The notes: generated by a model not told the origin, from the sequence alone. 64,000 bases of DNA from Actinomycetota bacterium (GCA_012523095.1 JAAYJE010000062.1:94357-158356), one strand, 5' to 3'; shown: positions 6,019 to 14,702, counted from the first letter of the stretch. Numbers and translations are program-made.

Positions 6019-8595
6019 GTGATAGACGATTTCGCGAAAGAGAAGAACCTTCTCTCCGCGGCCGAGTCGCGGCTGGAAGCGCTCGAGCAAGAGCGCTCCG
6101 AGTTGCTGGTACGCATCAGGCGGCTGCGCGCGAAGCAAGCCGCAACAGCCAACGGAGCCACCACGAGCGGAACAGCGCCGGAGCCGTCTCCCGTTGCCTC
6201 AGCAGCCGTCGCCGCGACCGCGACTGTGAACCGGTATTCGTCTGCCGAGGAGAAGGTCGCCCTCTTTGCGAGCCTCTTCCGCGGACGGGTGGACGTCCAT
6301 GCCCGGCGCTGGGAGAACCGCCGTCTGGGCCGATCCGGCTTTCAGCCTGCCTGTGCGAACGAATGGGCGGCGGGTCTGTGCGACAAGCGTCGCTACAGGT
6401 GCGGGAGCTGCCCGAACCGCGAGTTTCTGCCGCTCACACCTGCCGTCATCCGCGACCACCTGTGCGGAGAACGTGAGAGTGAGCCCGGAAGGGAGTTCGT
6501 GATTGGCATCTATCCTCTATTGTCTGACGAGACGTGCTGGTTCCTCGCCCTGGACTTCGACGGCCCAAGCTGGACGGAAGACGCAGCCGCGCTCCTTGGC
6601 GCCGGTCGGGAACTGGAGGTACCGGCTACCCTCGAACGCTCTCGTTCCGGTAACGGCGGCCATGTCTGGGTGTTCTTCGCAGAGCCTCTGCCTGCCGTGT
6701 TGGCGCGCAGGCTGGGTTCGCTTCTGCTAACGCGGGCCATGGAGTCGCGTCCGGAGATCGGTTTAGCCTCCTACGATCGGCTGTTCCCGAGCCAAGACAC
6801 CTTGCCTCAGGGTGGCTTTGGAAACCTCATCGCGCTACCACTTCAACGCACGCCCCGCAACCTGGGGAACGCCGTCTTCGTCGACGAATGCTTCGTCCCT
6901 TATGAGGATCAGTTCGGGTACCTCTCCTCTCTTGAGCGGCTGACGCGTGAGCGCGCCGAGAGTCTCGTCGACGAGGCCGAGGCCCGAGACCAGGTGATGG
7001 GAGTAGGGGTTGTGCCCGAGGAAGACTGGGCGGATGAACCTTGGCGCCGGTTCGAGATCGCGCCCGGCCGCCTCGCGGTGAAGCAGGCGGCCCTCCATGA
7101 GGGCCTGCCAGAGTCTCTTCGGGTGGTTTTGGCCGACCAACTCTACATTCCCAAGGGCGATCTCGTCCCTGCGCTGCGTAACCGCATGGTCCGTCTGGCG
7201 GCCTTCCAGAACCCGGAGTTCTATCGGGTCCAAGCCATGCATCTCCCGGTGTTCGGCCATGCTCGCGTCATCGGATGTGCGGAGGACTTCCCTCGACACA
7301 TCGCCCTACCTCGCGGCTGTCTTGCAGAGCTGGAGGAACTGCTTGCCGACTGGGGTGTCCGGCTGGAACTCGTCGACGAGCGTTTCCCCGGCCGGGCCGT
7401 CGATGTGCGCTTCCAAGGCCAACTTCGCCCGGAACAGGAGCGCGCGGCTCGAGCTCTGCTCGCGCACGAAACGGGGGTGCTCTCTGCCGGGACGGCCTTC
7501 GGCAAGACTGTGGTGGCCGCATACCTCATCGCCGAGCGGGCGGTGAACACGCTCGTTCTTGTACATCGTCAGCAACTGCTCGACCAATGGGTGGCTCGGC
7601 TCGCGAGCTTTCTCGGATTGGAGCCCAGAAGCATCGGCCAGATCGGCGGAGGGAAGCGCAAACCTGGGGGACTGATAGACGTCGGGCTGCTTCAGAGCCT
7701 GGGACGTCAGGGCCGAGTGGATGAGGTAGTGGCTGAGTATGGACAGGTCATTGTGGACGAATGTCATCATGTGCCGGCCGGAACTTTCGAGATGGTGGCA
7801 AGAGCCGCCAAGGCTCGTTACTTCGTCGGCCTCTCAGCTACTCCCACCCGAAAGGACGGCCACCAGCCCATTCTTTTCATGCAGTGCGGGCCGATCCGCT
7901 ATCGATCGGACCCGCGCCGTCAAGCGGAGGAGCGGCCTTTCGAACACCGCGCCATCGTGCGGCCGACCGGGTTTGTCCTGCCGCCGACTGGTGTGCCGGA
8001 AGCAGTATCGGCCGCCGGCCCGGGCATCCAGGAGCTGTACTCCCTGCTGGCCGCCGACTGCCGGCGTAATGCGCTGATTGTCGAGGACGTGATTTGGGCC
8101 GTGCGGGCCGGACGCTCTCCGGTGGTGCTCACGGAGCGCCGGGAGCACCTGGAGACTCTCGCAGACCTTCTGAGGCCTGAGGTCGCCAATGTGGTCCTCC
8201 TCCACGGGGGTCTGGGCGCCAAGAAGCGTCGGGAGATCGTCCAACGGTTGACTGCCATTGAGGCGTCGGAAGAACGCGTGCTGGTTGCCACGGGACGCTA
8301 TCTGGGCGAAGGTTTCGATGACGCGCGACTGGACACGCTCTTTCTGGCTCTCCCTATCTCCTGGCGGGGAACCCTTGCGCAGTATGCCGGGCGTTTACAC
8401 CGCCTCGACGAGGGCAAGACCGAGGTGATCGTGTACGACTACGCCGACCTGGCTGTGCCAGTGCTCGCCCGCATGCACGAACGACGCCTGCGCGGTTATC
8501 GAGCGATGGGATATGAGGTGAGCCTGGTGGCGAGCGAAGCTCGCGGCGGAAGACAACGACGACCTACCAACATCGCCCCAACGCACGGGTCATAA
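6019..8595 (+). CDS. TOTE-type archaeo-eukaryotic primase fused to SF2 helicase
   Basis: An 858-aa protein. Residues 1-45 look like a coiled coil, followed by an Ala/Thr-rich linker. The primase-like part (about 75-330) has four Cys (112, 121, 128, 131) that could bind zinc, the acidic pair in ALDFD (Asp179, Asp181) and RSGNGGHVW with His215, which match the catalytic pattern of the TOTE-conflict-system primase family. The helicase part has a Walker A motif (GTAFGKT, near 491-497), a DECHH box (near 580), SATP, and a C-terminal helicase lobe ending in an arginine-finger-type segment (QYAGRLHR). These proteins are known from mobile and conflict-related loci. Its stop overlaps the start of a broken sulfhydrogenase gene, which suggests insertion or recombination into that operon. 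The start is GTG at 6019. Confidence 0.87.
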   Translation: MIDDFAKEKNLLSAAESRLEALEQERSELLVRIRRLRAKQAATANGATTSGTAPEPSPVASAAVAATATVNRYSSAEEKVALFASLFRGRVDVHARRWENRRLGRSGFQPACANEWAAGLCDKRRYRCGSCPNREFLPLTPAVIRDHLCGERESEPGREFVIGIYPLLSDETCWFLALDFDGPSWTEDAAALLGAGRELEVPATLERSRSGNGGHVWVFFAEPLPAVLARRLGSLLLTRAMESRPEIGLASYDRLFPSQDTLPQGGFGNLIALPLQRTPRNLGNAVFVDECFVPYEDQFGYLSSLERLTRERAESLVDEAEARDQVMGVGVVPEEDWADEPWRRFEIAPGRLAVKQAALHEGLPESLRVVLADQLYIPKGDLVPALRNRMVRLAAFQNPEFYRVQAMHLPVFGHARVIGCAEDFPRHIALPRGCLAELEELLADWGVRLELVDERFPGRAVDVRFQGQLRPEQERAARALLAHETGVLSAGTAFGKTVVAAYLIAERAVNTLVLVHRQQLLDQWVARLASFLGLEPRSIGQIGGGKRKPGGLIDVGLLQSLGRQGRVDEVVAEYGQVIVDECHHVPAGTFEMVARAAKARYFVGLSATPTRKDGHQPILFMQCGPIRYRSDPRRQAEERPFEHRAIVRPTGFVLPPTGVPEAVSAAGPGIQELYSLLAADCRRNALIVEDVIWAVRAGRSPVVLTERREHLETLADLLRPEVANVVLLHGGLGAKKRREIVQRLTAIEASEERVLVATGRYLGEGFDDARLDTLFLALPISWRGTLAQYAGRLHRLDEGKTEVIVYDYADLAVPVLARMHERRLRGYRAMGYEVSLVASEARGGRQRRPTNIAPTHGS

Positions 8596-9027
8596 CGGGC
8601 CCATACTCGCATTCGGCGTCCTTCGAAGAAATGCTCTGTTTCAACGACCAGATCGTGGAGAGCGTCGGCGAGCGCTACCGCGTGTGGGACAACTGCTTCA
8701 ACCCCCTGTACACCGAGGAGACCTCCGGCCACAATCCGCGGGCGCAGAAGTCCAATCGCTTCCGTAATCGTTTCAGCCACAAGTTCTGGTATTTACCCCG
8801 ACAAATACGACAGCCTGCTCTCCTCGGGATGCGGCCGCTGCATCATGTACCACCCGATTCGCATAGATATCCGCGAGGTACTGCGGGTCATGGGTTCGGC
8901 AGACCCGGCGGCGGAACTCGTCGCCGACGAGGCGGCCCAGGCCTACGTGCCGCACGCTCACAGTGAGACGGGCGGCGCGGCTGCGCCCGCCGCCCCAGCA
9001 GACGCCCCGGCAGGAGAGGAGACCTAA
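8589..9027 (+). pseudogene. Sulfhydrogenase beta-subunit (AsrA/HydB-like) fragment
   Basis: Only the C-terminal ~146 codons of a roughly 340-residue family remain, beginning in mid-protein (ITGPYSHSASFEEMLCFND). A single-base insertion near 8790-8800 shifts the frame, so the first part reads in one frame and the iron-sulfur region in the next. In the second cluster the expected CxGCGRCxxxCP reads SSGCGRCIMYHP, so two cluster Cys are lost as Ser and His. The intact protein would carry electrons between NAD(P)H-linked flavin and a group 3b [NiFe] hydrogenase or sulfite reductase. The 5' end is replaced by the primase-helicase gene. Confidence 0.83.
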
Positions 9028-9957
9028 ATGACCCCTCCGAACAGCGACGGCGGTAACGGCGCCGCCAAGACCCTCCTCACCGCCGTCGACGTCGTCACCG
9101 GCGCCACCATCCCGCGTGCGGCTAAGGCCGCCGGCAACCCGTATCTCCCGGAGATCGCCACGCTCATCGAGATCATCCAGGAGACTCCCAACATCAAGAC
9201 CTTCAGGGCCCGCTTCGACGACTCGGCGGTCATGGATAACTTCTCCTTGGCCCCCGGCCAGGTGGGGCAGTTGGGCATCTTTGGCGTGGGCGAGGCGACC
9301 TTCGCCATCACCAGCAAACCGGCGGACAAGGATTTCATCCAATTCTCGGTCATGCGCGCCGACGAGGCCACCAAGGCCCTGCACAACCTCTCGGTAGGCG
9401 ACAAGGTGGGTATCCGCGCCCCCATGGGCTGCGGCTTCCCCGTGGACGACTGGAAGGGCAAGAAGCTCCTCTTCGTCATGGGCGGCATCGGCTCGGCAGC
9501 CCTCAAGGCCACCATCGAGTACGCTCTGGCTAACCGCGCCGACTACGAGGGCGTCTCCATCCTCTACGGAGCCACCCACCCCACCAACTTCACCTACTGG
9601 TACGATGTGGAGCAGTGGCAGGAGCGCGACGACATCGACCTCACCCTCACCATCGACAAGGAGTGCGACGGCTGACAGTGCGAGGTGGGCCTGGTCCCGG
9701 CCATCCTGGAGGAGATGAACCCCGACCCCGCGGGCACCATCGCTGTCCTTTGTGGCCCGCCCATCATAATCCACTTCTCGCTCATGAGCTTTCGCAAGCT
9801 GGGCTTCACCGACGAGCAGACCTACACCACCCTGGAAAAGCGCATGAAGTGCGGCATAGGCATCTGCGGCCGCTGCAACATGGGGCCCCGCTACGTGTGT
9901 GTCGATGGGCCGGTGTTTACGATGGCGGAACTGGCGGAGTTGCCGGACGAGATTTAG
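9028..9957 (+). pseudogene. Sulfhydrogenase gamma-subunit (AsrB/HydG-like), in-frame TGA
   Basis: An FAD/NAD(P)-binding ferredoxin-reductase-type subunit. It has a good ribosome site (GGAGAGGAG) before ATG 9028, the FAD domain, the NAD-binding GGIGSAALK, and a C-terminal [2Fe-2S] motif with all Cys present (CGIGICGRC...C). The frame is interrupted by one TGA at 9673-9675 and continues unchanged to 9957. In the family a Trp is expected there (pattern T-x-D-x5-W-x3-VG-x-V), so TGG to TGA is the simplest change. Because its partner gene is clearly broken, I call this a pseudogene; readthrough cannot be excluded. Confidence 0.78.
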
Positions 9958-9972
9958 GAGGCTGATGCCCGA

Positions 9973-10614
9973 GTGGCCATCCATGGATGTCCCCACGATT
10001 TTGAGACGTTGACGCGCGCCGTGCTTCCGGCGCGGATGCGGGAGCTTCGTGTGCGCATGGAGACTCCAATCCGGATGGCGGAGTTCGCGGACCCTGGTGT
10101 GGGCCCGAAAACTATGGCGCGACGATACGGCTTTCCTGATGACATAAGCGGCTGCTACGTCTTCATGGAAGGCGTGGATCCGATTCATGTCGGCATCTCT
10201 CGTCACGTGTTTGCACGATTGTCACAGCATGTAGAACGCGGAGACCACTTCACGGCTACGCTTGCCTACCGGATGGCCAATCACGACGCGCCGCATGACA
10301 AGTTCGCAGCTCAGGCCATGGCTGATCCGGAGTTCCGCACAGTCTTCGAGAAGCGACAGGAGTATCTTCTGACGCTGAACGCGGCTGTGGTCGAGATTCC
10401 CAATCCCTTGGAGCTCTACGTTTTCGAGGCCTACACGGCGATGGAACTGGACACCGGGCAGTGGAACACCTTTGAGACTCACCAGGCAGAACTGACCCCG
10501 GGGATCGTGCGGCCGTCTCTTGGAGGTTCGAGAGGCCGCGCAAAGAGAAGATGTGCAAATTGCGACTTTCCGGTTGTCTGCAGGCAGGATACCCAATCCT
10601 TCGTGTCCAACTGA
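9973..10614 (+). CDS. GIY-YIG-like nuclease-domain protein
   Basis: A 213-aa protein with GCYVFMEGVDPIHVGISR, then RLSQH and a conserved-looking TATLAYRMA, which fits the GIY-YIG nuclease fold (GIY as GCY, YIG as HVG, followed by the Arg helix). Residues ~65-110 are the core, and the rest is helical. The frame starts at GTG 9973, but the best ribosome site (AGGAGG, 9956-9961) serves ATG 9965 in another frame, which reads 15 codons and stops. A one-base loss near 10010 would join the two, so the N-terminus may be damaged. It heads the group of genes up to 13422. Confidence 0.62.
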   Translation: MAIHGCPHDFETLTRAVLPARMRELRVRMETPIRMAEFADPGVGPKTMARRYGFPDDISGCYVFMEGVDPIHVGISRHVFARLSQHVERGDHFTATLAYRMANHDAPHDKFAAQAMADPEFRTVFEKRQEYLLTLNAAVVEIPNPLELYVFEAYTAMELDTGQWNTFETHQAELTPGIVRPSLGGSRGRAKRRCANCDFPVVCRQDTQSFVSN

Positions 10615-10691
10615 TGGAGTAAGCTGGGAACATATCAAGGTCACAAGAGCGTCTAGCTTGTGACCTCGGCGCGCAAGGCCTAGTACGGAGC

Positions 10692-11417
10692 ATGACGATG
10701 TTTGAGCTTGAATCAGAGATGATTGCTCCGCTTACGGAGTCTCTGCCTCGGCTACTCATTCCTGAGGGGCCGTACGTTGTCGCTTGCGAAGTACCGGATG
10801 GCGCTCGTGTCATCGACATCATCTGCGCGAGTATGCCCGATAGTCGCGATATGGCCCAAGCGGAGGGAGTTGCGAACAAGCTCTCACGGCTGTCGATGGC
10901 ACAGACAATGGTGTTGGCTCTCATATGGCGTGAGAAGAAGGTTTCAGCATCCCGTCTCAGCGCCATGACCTATGTCGGGCTGGACGAACTCCGGGAAGGA
11001 TATCTGGAGCCCTTTTGTCGGGCTGGTCTTGTCGACCAGGAAGGGCGGTCGTGGGTGGTTGGGTCCTGGGGTGAAGCACGCCCGGGGCACTTGATCGCCG
11101 TGGAGGCAAAGCTGACTGACTGGCGTGAGGCTATTTGGCAGGCCAAAGACAACAGAGGGCGGGCCGACTACTCCTATGTGGCACTTCCGAAAGTAAGCAG
11201 AAGGCGAACGCGCGAAGAACTCATCAAGAGCGCGCGGGAACAAGGTGTCGGAGTCGTAGAGCTGCATCCTCGTGGCGAGGCCGAGATCGTGCTGAAAGCT
11301 AGAAAGACGCCATCTGACGTGTGTATACAGAAGTGGCAGCTAGCCGTGCGCTTGTTGGCCGACTCATCACGAACGAATAGCCGATGGACCCTGATAGAAG
11401 GGTCGGCGGGGGCCTGA
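10692..11417 (+). CDS. Putative PD-(D/E)xK nuclease with inserted winged helix
   Basis: Unrecognised 241-aa protein. Asp42 in RVIDII, then Glu138-x-Lys140 in HLIAVEAKL followed by DWREAIWQA (Gln150), fit the PD-(D/E)xK nuclease pattern. Residues ~65-125 between these motifs look like an inserted winged-helix domain (SMAQTMVLALIWREKKVSASRLS). The stop codon overlaps the ATG of the kinase gene (TGATG), so the two are translationally coupled. A DNA-binding or DNA-cutting component of a conflict or regulatory cassette is my inference. Confidence 0.55.
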   Translation: MTMFELESEMIAPLTESLPRLLIPEGPYVVACEVPDGARVIDIICASMPDSRDMAQAEGVANKLSRLSMAQTMVLALIWREKKVSASRLSAMTYVGLDELREGYLEPFCRAGLVDQEGRSWVVGSWGEARPGHLIAVEAKLTDWREAIWQAKDNRGRADYSYVALPKVSRRRTREELIKSAREQGVGVVELHPRGEAEIVLKARKTPSDVCIQKWQLAVRLLADSSRTNSRWTLIEGSAGA

Positions 11418-12214
11418 TGGACATCGCTGAGGCTCGTAACTGCTTGCCTCAGTATCAGCTTGCACAGACTCTACGTGCTGGCGCCCAAGGCGATGTGTTC
11501 CGGGGCAACGCGCCCGACGGAAGGGATATTGTTGTCAAAATAATCTCTGGGGCCTGGGTGCAGCGGGGAGAACGTGAAATCCGAGCCTTGGCCCTGGTCA
11601 ATCATCCCGCTGTGGTGCGTCTTGTTGGCCACGGGATGGTTGATTGTGCGGGCAACCGGTTGCCATTCATGGCAACGGAGTTCATAGAAGGTGAGGACTT
11701 GCGGTATCAGCTGGATACCGCAACCTTCCATACTGCGGCCGCACCTCGTCTGGTTTCATCTCTCGCGGAAGGACTCGACGCAATCTGGGCGCAGCAAATA
11801 GTGCACAGAGATATCAAGCCAGCCAATATCATGGTCAGGCCTGATGGACGAGGTGTGCTACTTGACCTCGGAGTTGCGCGCTGTCTTGGAATGACGACTC
11901 TGACAGTTGGCACGGGTTCGCCGGGTACATTGGGCTATCTCTCTCCAGAGCAGGCACGTGGCGTGCGAAACCTAACCACCAAGTCAGACGTATATTCGCT
12001 TGGGGTTACAGCGTACGAGGCGGTCGTTGGCGACCATCCCTTTGGTAGGGACCAGATTCTCATGATGAATGCATCGCGGCCGCCGACTGTTCGAGGGCGA
12101 GCTCGTTGCAGCAACGCGATGGCAGACTTGATCGCAGCAATGATGGAGCCGCTTCCTGCAATGCGCCCAATGCCTAGGGAGGTCGTGACAGCTTTGGCTG
12201 GGGAGGTTACCTAG
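11417..12214 (+). CDS. Serine/threonine protein kinase, single domain
   Basis: A 265-aa soluble Hanks-type kinase. The ATP-anchoring Lys41 (DIVVKII), Glu in GEREI, HRDIKPANIM (catalytic Asp132) and DLG (150-152, in place of DFG) are all present, with an activation segment ending in GTLGYLSPEQA. There is no transmembrane segment and no PASTA sensor domain, unlike housekeeping actinobacterial PknB proteins. The gene is sandwiched by overlaps: its start overlaps the upstream stop and its TAG shares a base with the next gene's GTG. The tight three-gene coupling suggests its substrate is a neighbour. Confidence 0.88.
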   Translation: MDIAEARNCLPQYQLAQTLRAGAQGDVFRGNAPDGRDIVVKIISGAWVQRGEREIRALALVNHPAVVRLVGHGMVDCAGNRLPFMATEFIEGEDLRYQLDTATFHTAAAPRLVSSLAEGLDAIWAQQIVHRDIKPANIMVRPDGRGVLLDLGVARCLGMTTLTVGTGSPGTLGYLSPEQARGVRNLTTKSDVYSLGVTAYEAVVGDHPFGRDQILMMNASRPPTVRGRARCSNAMADLIAAMMEPLPAMRPMPREVVTALAGEVT

Positions 12215-13422
12215 TGTTTCTGTACAACTCGATGTGGACTTGGAATCCGTCTGCATCCACGACACCGCATGGAGTCGTCCTTCACGCTGTGGGTTGCCCT
12301 CTTGACAACGCAGAGTCTCGGGATTTCCCAACCTCTCGAGACGGCTTTGTTCTGTTCGATCCAGATTCCTACCTGTGGGATCTAGATTCTGCGACGTGCG
12401 GGCGTGCAGTGGAGTGCCTAGAGTCGTACCCCTGGGTTCCGGATGCTCCTACTCGCACGAACCTCTCATCCATGTCGGACGAGGAGATTGTCAGTGCCAT
12501 TGAGGCTTCCGCAGAATGGCAAGTGGAGAGGGGAGCGTCAAGGATAATACTGCCGACACCCCTCGTCTCCGATCCGATATTGCCGCTCGATGAGTTTCTA
12601 CGCTGGCTAGATCTTGGAGCTGGAGTTGCGGCGGCTAGCGGCGCTCAGGCGCTTCTCGCCGTAGGTGTTTCTGAGGTCGCAATTCGAGCCCATTTTGGCA
12701 CGATCCTGGACCATCTCACTGCTAGGGACGACATACCGGGCGTATATATCTTCGCTGAAACGTCCCGGAGTAGCGGAAACGTCGCTGTCAACCAGGATGT
12801 GGCACGCATGCTGCTCATGGCATCGTATTTCGCGGGGTGGCGTCTTGAGCGAGAGGTCGTCGTGAACTTCGCTGACACCTTCGGTCTGGCATGTCTGGCC
12901 GCAGGAGCACTGGCGTTTGCTGGAGGATATGAGCGAAAGTGCCGTAGACTCAATTTTGGGAACTTTGAGGAACGAGACGGCGGAGGTGCCTTCCCGAAGT
13001 TCTTCGCGCTTAGTACTACCGCATATTATCGCCCGGAGAGAGATATGCAACGCATGAGGGACGAGCGACTGCTCCGGTTACTCAATGCGGACCGCACACT
13101 CTCATCAGCACCTCTGTTTGACGCGCTGCAAGCCGGCAGTTCGGCGCAGGAGGTCCCGACTTGGCGGGAGTCAAGGAACAACGTTGCTGCTGCCAAAGCC
13201 CACTTGATTGAACGGCTATGTGACGCTGTCGACGAACTACTGACCCTCCCCCCGGGGCGAGACAGGATCGTTTGGGCGCTTGACTGGCTTCAGGATGCTG
13301 AACGGAATGTGGCCTACCTCAGCAGCAGATTCGAGGATGCCCCGCTCGACGACGATGGGCGTCACGTTCGTGCCTGGAGGGCAGCCTTTGAGTCTTTCGT
13401 CCAAGAGTTTGGACTAATCTAG
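12214..13422 (+). CDS. Protein of unknown function coupled to kinase
   Basis: I do not recognise this 402-aa protein. It is soluble, with alternating hydrophobic strands and helices (ASRIILPTPLVSD, ALLAVGVSEVAIRAHF, GVYIFAETSR, EVVVNFADTFGLACL), which suggests an alpha/beta barrel. The GGYERKCRRLNFGNFEE segment recalls the tail of barrel enzymes such as tRNA-guanine transglycosylase relatives, but that is only an impression. The C-terminal ~100 residues are helical. It starts at GTG 12214, overlapping the kinase stop by one base, so it belongs to the same operon. Confidence 0.6.
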   Translation: MFLYNSMWTWNPSASTTPHGVVLHAVGCPLDNAESRDFPTSRDGFVLFDPDSYLWDLDSATCGRAVECLESYPWVPDAPTRTNLSSMSDEEIVSAIEASAEWQVERGASRIILPTPLVSDPILPLDEFLRWLDLGAGVAAASGAQALLAVGVSEVAIRAHFGTILDHLTARDDIPGVYIFAETSRSSGNVAVNQDVARMLLMASYFAGWRLEREVVVNFADTFGLACLAAGALAFAGGYERKCRRLNFGNFEERDGGGAFPKFFALSTTAYYRPERDMQRMRDERLLRLLNADRTLSSAPLFDALQAGSSAQEVPTWRESRNNVAAAKAHLIERLCDAVDELLTLPPGRDRIVWALDWLQDAERNVAYLSSRFEDAPLDDDGRHVRAWRAAFESFVQEFGLI

Positions 13423-13556
13423 GCGTTTCGGTCTTGCGGCTCGCTGACTTTGCCCACAGAACCGGGATGCCAACCATCCCCAGAGTAGTCGTGCAACCCC
13501 TCACAGAAGAATCTCACACGTGATTGGCGACCTGCCCGAATCGCAGGAGGGAACTG

Positions 13557-13740
13557 ATGCTCTACAAGCTCTCCGCAAAAGGTGAAGGGCTCGGGACTCT
13601 TGAGCCGCCTGCCATTTCTTGAGGTGGCAGACCTGCAGAAACGGGAGAAAGATCTTGAGAATCTTCTGGCCCACCACCTGCCCGACGTCCTCTTCGAGGA
13701 CGCCGCACTCCAGCCGATTTTCCAAGACCAGATCACCTGA
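13557..13740 (+). pseudogene. N-terminal fragment of DUF91/NucS-like protein, frameshifted
   Basis: An ATG at 13557 with a perfect AGGAGG six bases upstream opens MLYKLSAKGEGLGTLEPPA, then hits a stop. Shifting one base gives FLEVADLQKREKDLENLL and LFEDAALQPIFQDQIT to a TGA at 13738. The EKDLENLL...LFEDAALQPIF pattern is that of the N-terminus of proteins with a downstream PD-(D/E)xK (DUF91-like) domain. That domain is missing, so this is a truncated, frameshifted remnant. Confidence 0.55.
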
Positions 13741-13787
13741 CGGCCGGTATTGTCCTAGTAGAGGACATTGAACCGTGTCTACAGCTT

Positions 13788-14684
13788 TCACTTGCCCAAT
13801 TCATCCAGCATCGCCAGCCTATAGGCTTCAACCTTGTCTGATCCTGCAAATAGGGTGCCGAAAGAGCGGCTGAATGCAGCCGAGTCACCAGCCTGTAAGG
13901 CAGCCGACACTCCCAAGGCCCCCGCTTTGAGCAGCCCGAGTCCCTCTAGCAACTGGGCGTGAATGCTCGCAAGCCGATCGGGGACTTTGGCTGCCGACGC
14001 GTCATCGATGCACCCCTGGACACCGGAGACGTACTTCGAGAGCAAGCCGATTGCCTCCTCGGCGTCATTGGCTGCCAAGATGGTCTCCATTGACTGGTTC
14101 ACGCCGCGGACCTTCGAAATGAGCGTTGCCGCCGTGTCGTAGTAAGCCTGGTCCTCCGCGTTGGCTTGATTGCCGAGCACGTCTTGACAGTGAGCGACGC
14201 GGCTGGCAGTTCCGTCCGTCGCCCTTCCGTTTTTTGCGTCGAGAGCCATGGACTTCTGGTACTCAACTATTGCCTCCTGATATCTGCCGAGTCCTTCAAG
14301 TGCGTACCCCTTATAGAACCAAGAGGAGGAATTGCTCGGGAGGCTCTGGCTGTAGCCCTCCGCTGTCTGCAACGCTTCGGCGAACTTGCCTTGTTCGAGT
14401 AGAAGGCATACTTTCGACCCCCAGCCGGACGCGAATCCCGGCTCGGTAGAAATGGCTTGCGAGTACAGGGCGAGTGCTTCGGAGGGCTTGCCGGCTTCCT
14501 CAGCGGCCCTACCTTGATCGACAAGGGCCACGGCTCTGTCCCAGTTCTCCCGCGTCGCGTCACCCTCCCCGGAGGGCATGCAAGAGAGACCAAATAGACT
14601 GACAACTAGGAGAAAAAGAAGCGATGCGGCGAGCACAAGGCGAGTCTTGGACCGTGTGGCCATTTCCCAAACAGCGCGTCCCAT
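13788..14684 (-). CDS. TPR-repeat lipoprotein-like protein
   Basis: A 298-aa secreted or membrane-attached protein. The N-terminus is basic, then LVLAASLLFLLVVSLFGLSC gives a signal peptide with a lipobox-like end at Cys. Residues ~50-150 hold about three tetratricopeptide repeats (AVALVDQGRAAEEAGKPSEA, SWFYKGYALEGLGRYQEAI), and the remainder is helical. I placed the start at 14684 because GGAGGAGGG is 7 nt upstream; the frame extends to 14702. It is the only sizeable gene in the island on this strand besides the integrase remnant and a small ORF. It may be a scaffold protein; no partner is evident. Confidence 0.75.
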   Translation of the reverse strand: MGRAVWEMATRSKTRLVLAASLLFLLVVSLFGLSCMPSGEGDATRENWDRAVALVDQGRAAEEAGKPSEALALYSQAISTEPGFASGWGSKVCLLLEQGKFAEALQTAEGYSQSLPSNSSSWFYKGYALEGLGRYQEAIVEYQKSMALDAKNGRATDGTASRVAHCQDVLGNQANAEDQAYYDTAATLISKVRGVNQSMETILAANDAEEAIGLLSKYVSGVQGCIDDASAAKVPDRLASIHAQLLEGLGLLKAGALGVSAALQAGDSAAFSRSFGTLFAGSDKVEAYRLAMLDELGK

Positions 14685-14702
14685 GAGCAAACCCTCCTCC
14701 AT

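Noticed and set aside
9673..9675. TGA read as selenocysteine
   Set aside because: The family has Trp at this position and the neighbouring gene is decayed; no obvious SECIS hairpin was recognised directly after the codon.
8773..10206. Long minus-strand frame (477 codons) across the sulfhydrogenase relics
   Set aside because: It is antisense to clearly recognisable plus-strand protein sequence and is low-complexity His/Gly/Val; an artefact of GC-rich codon use.
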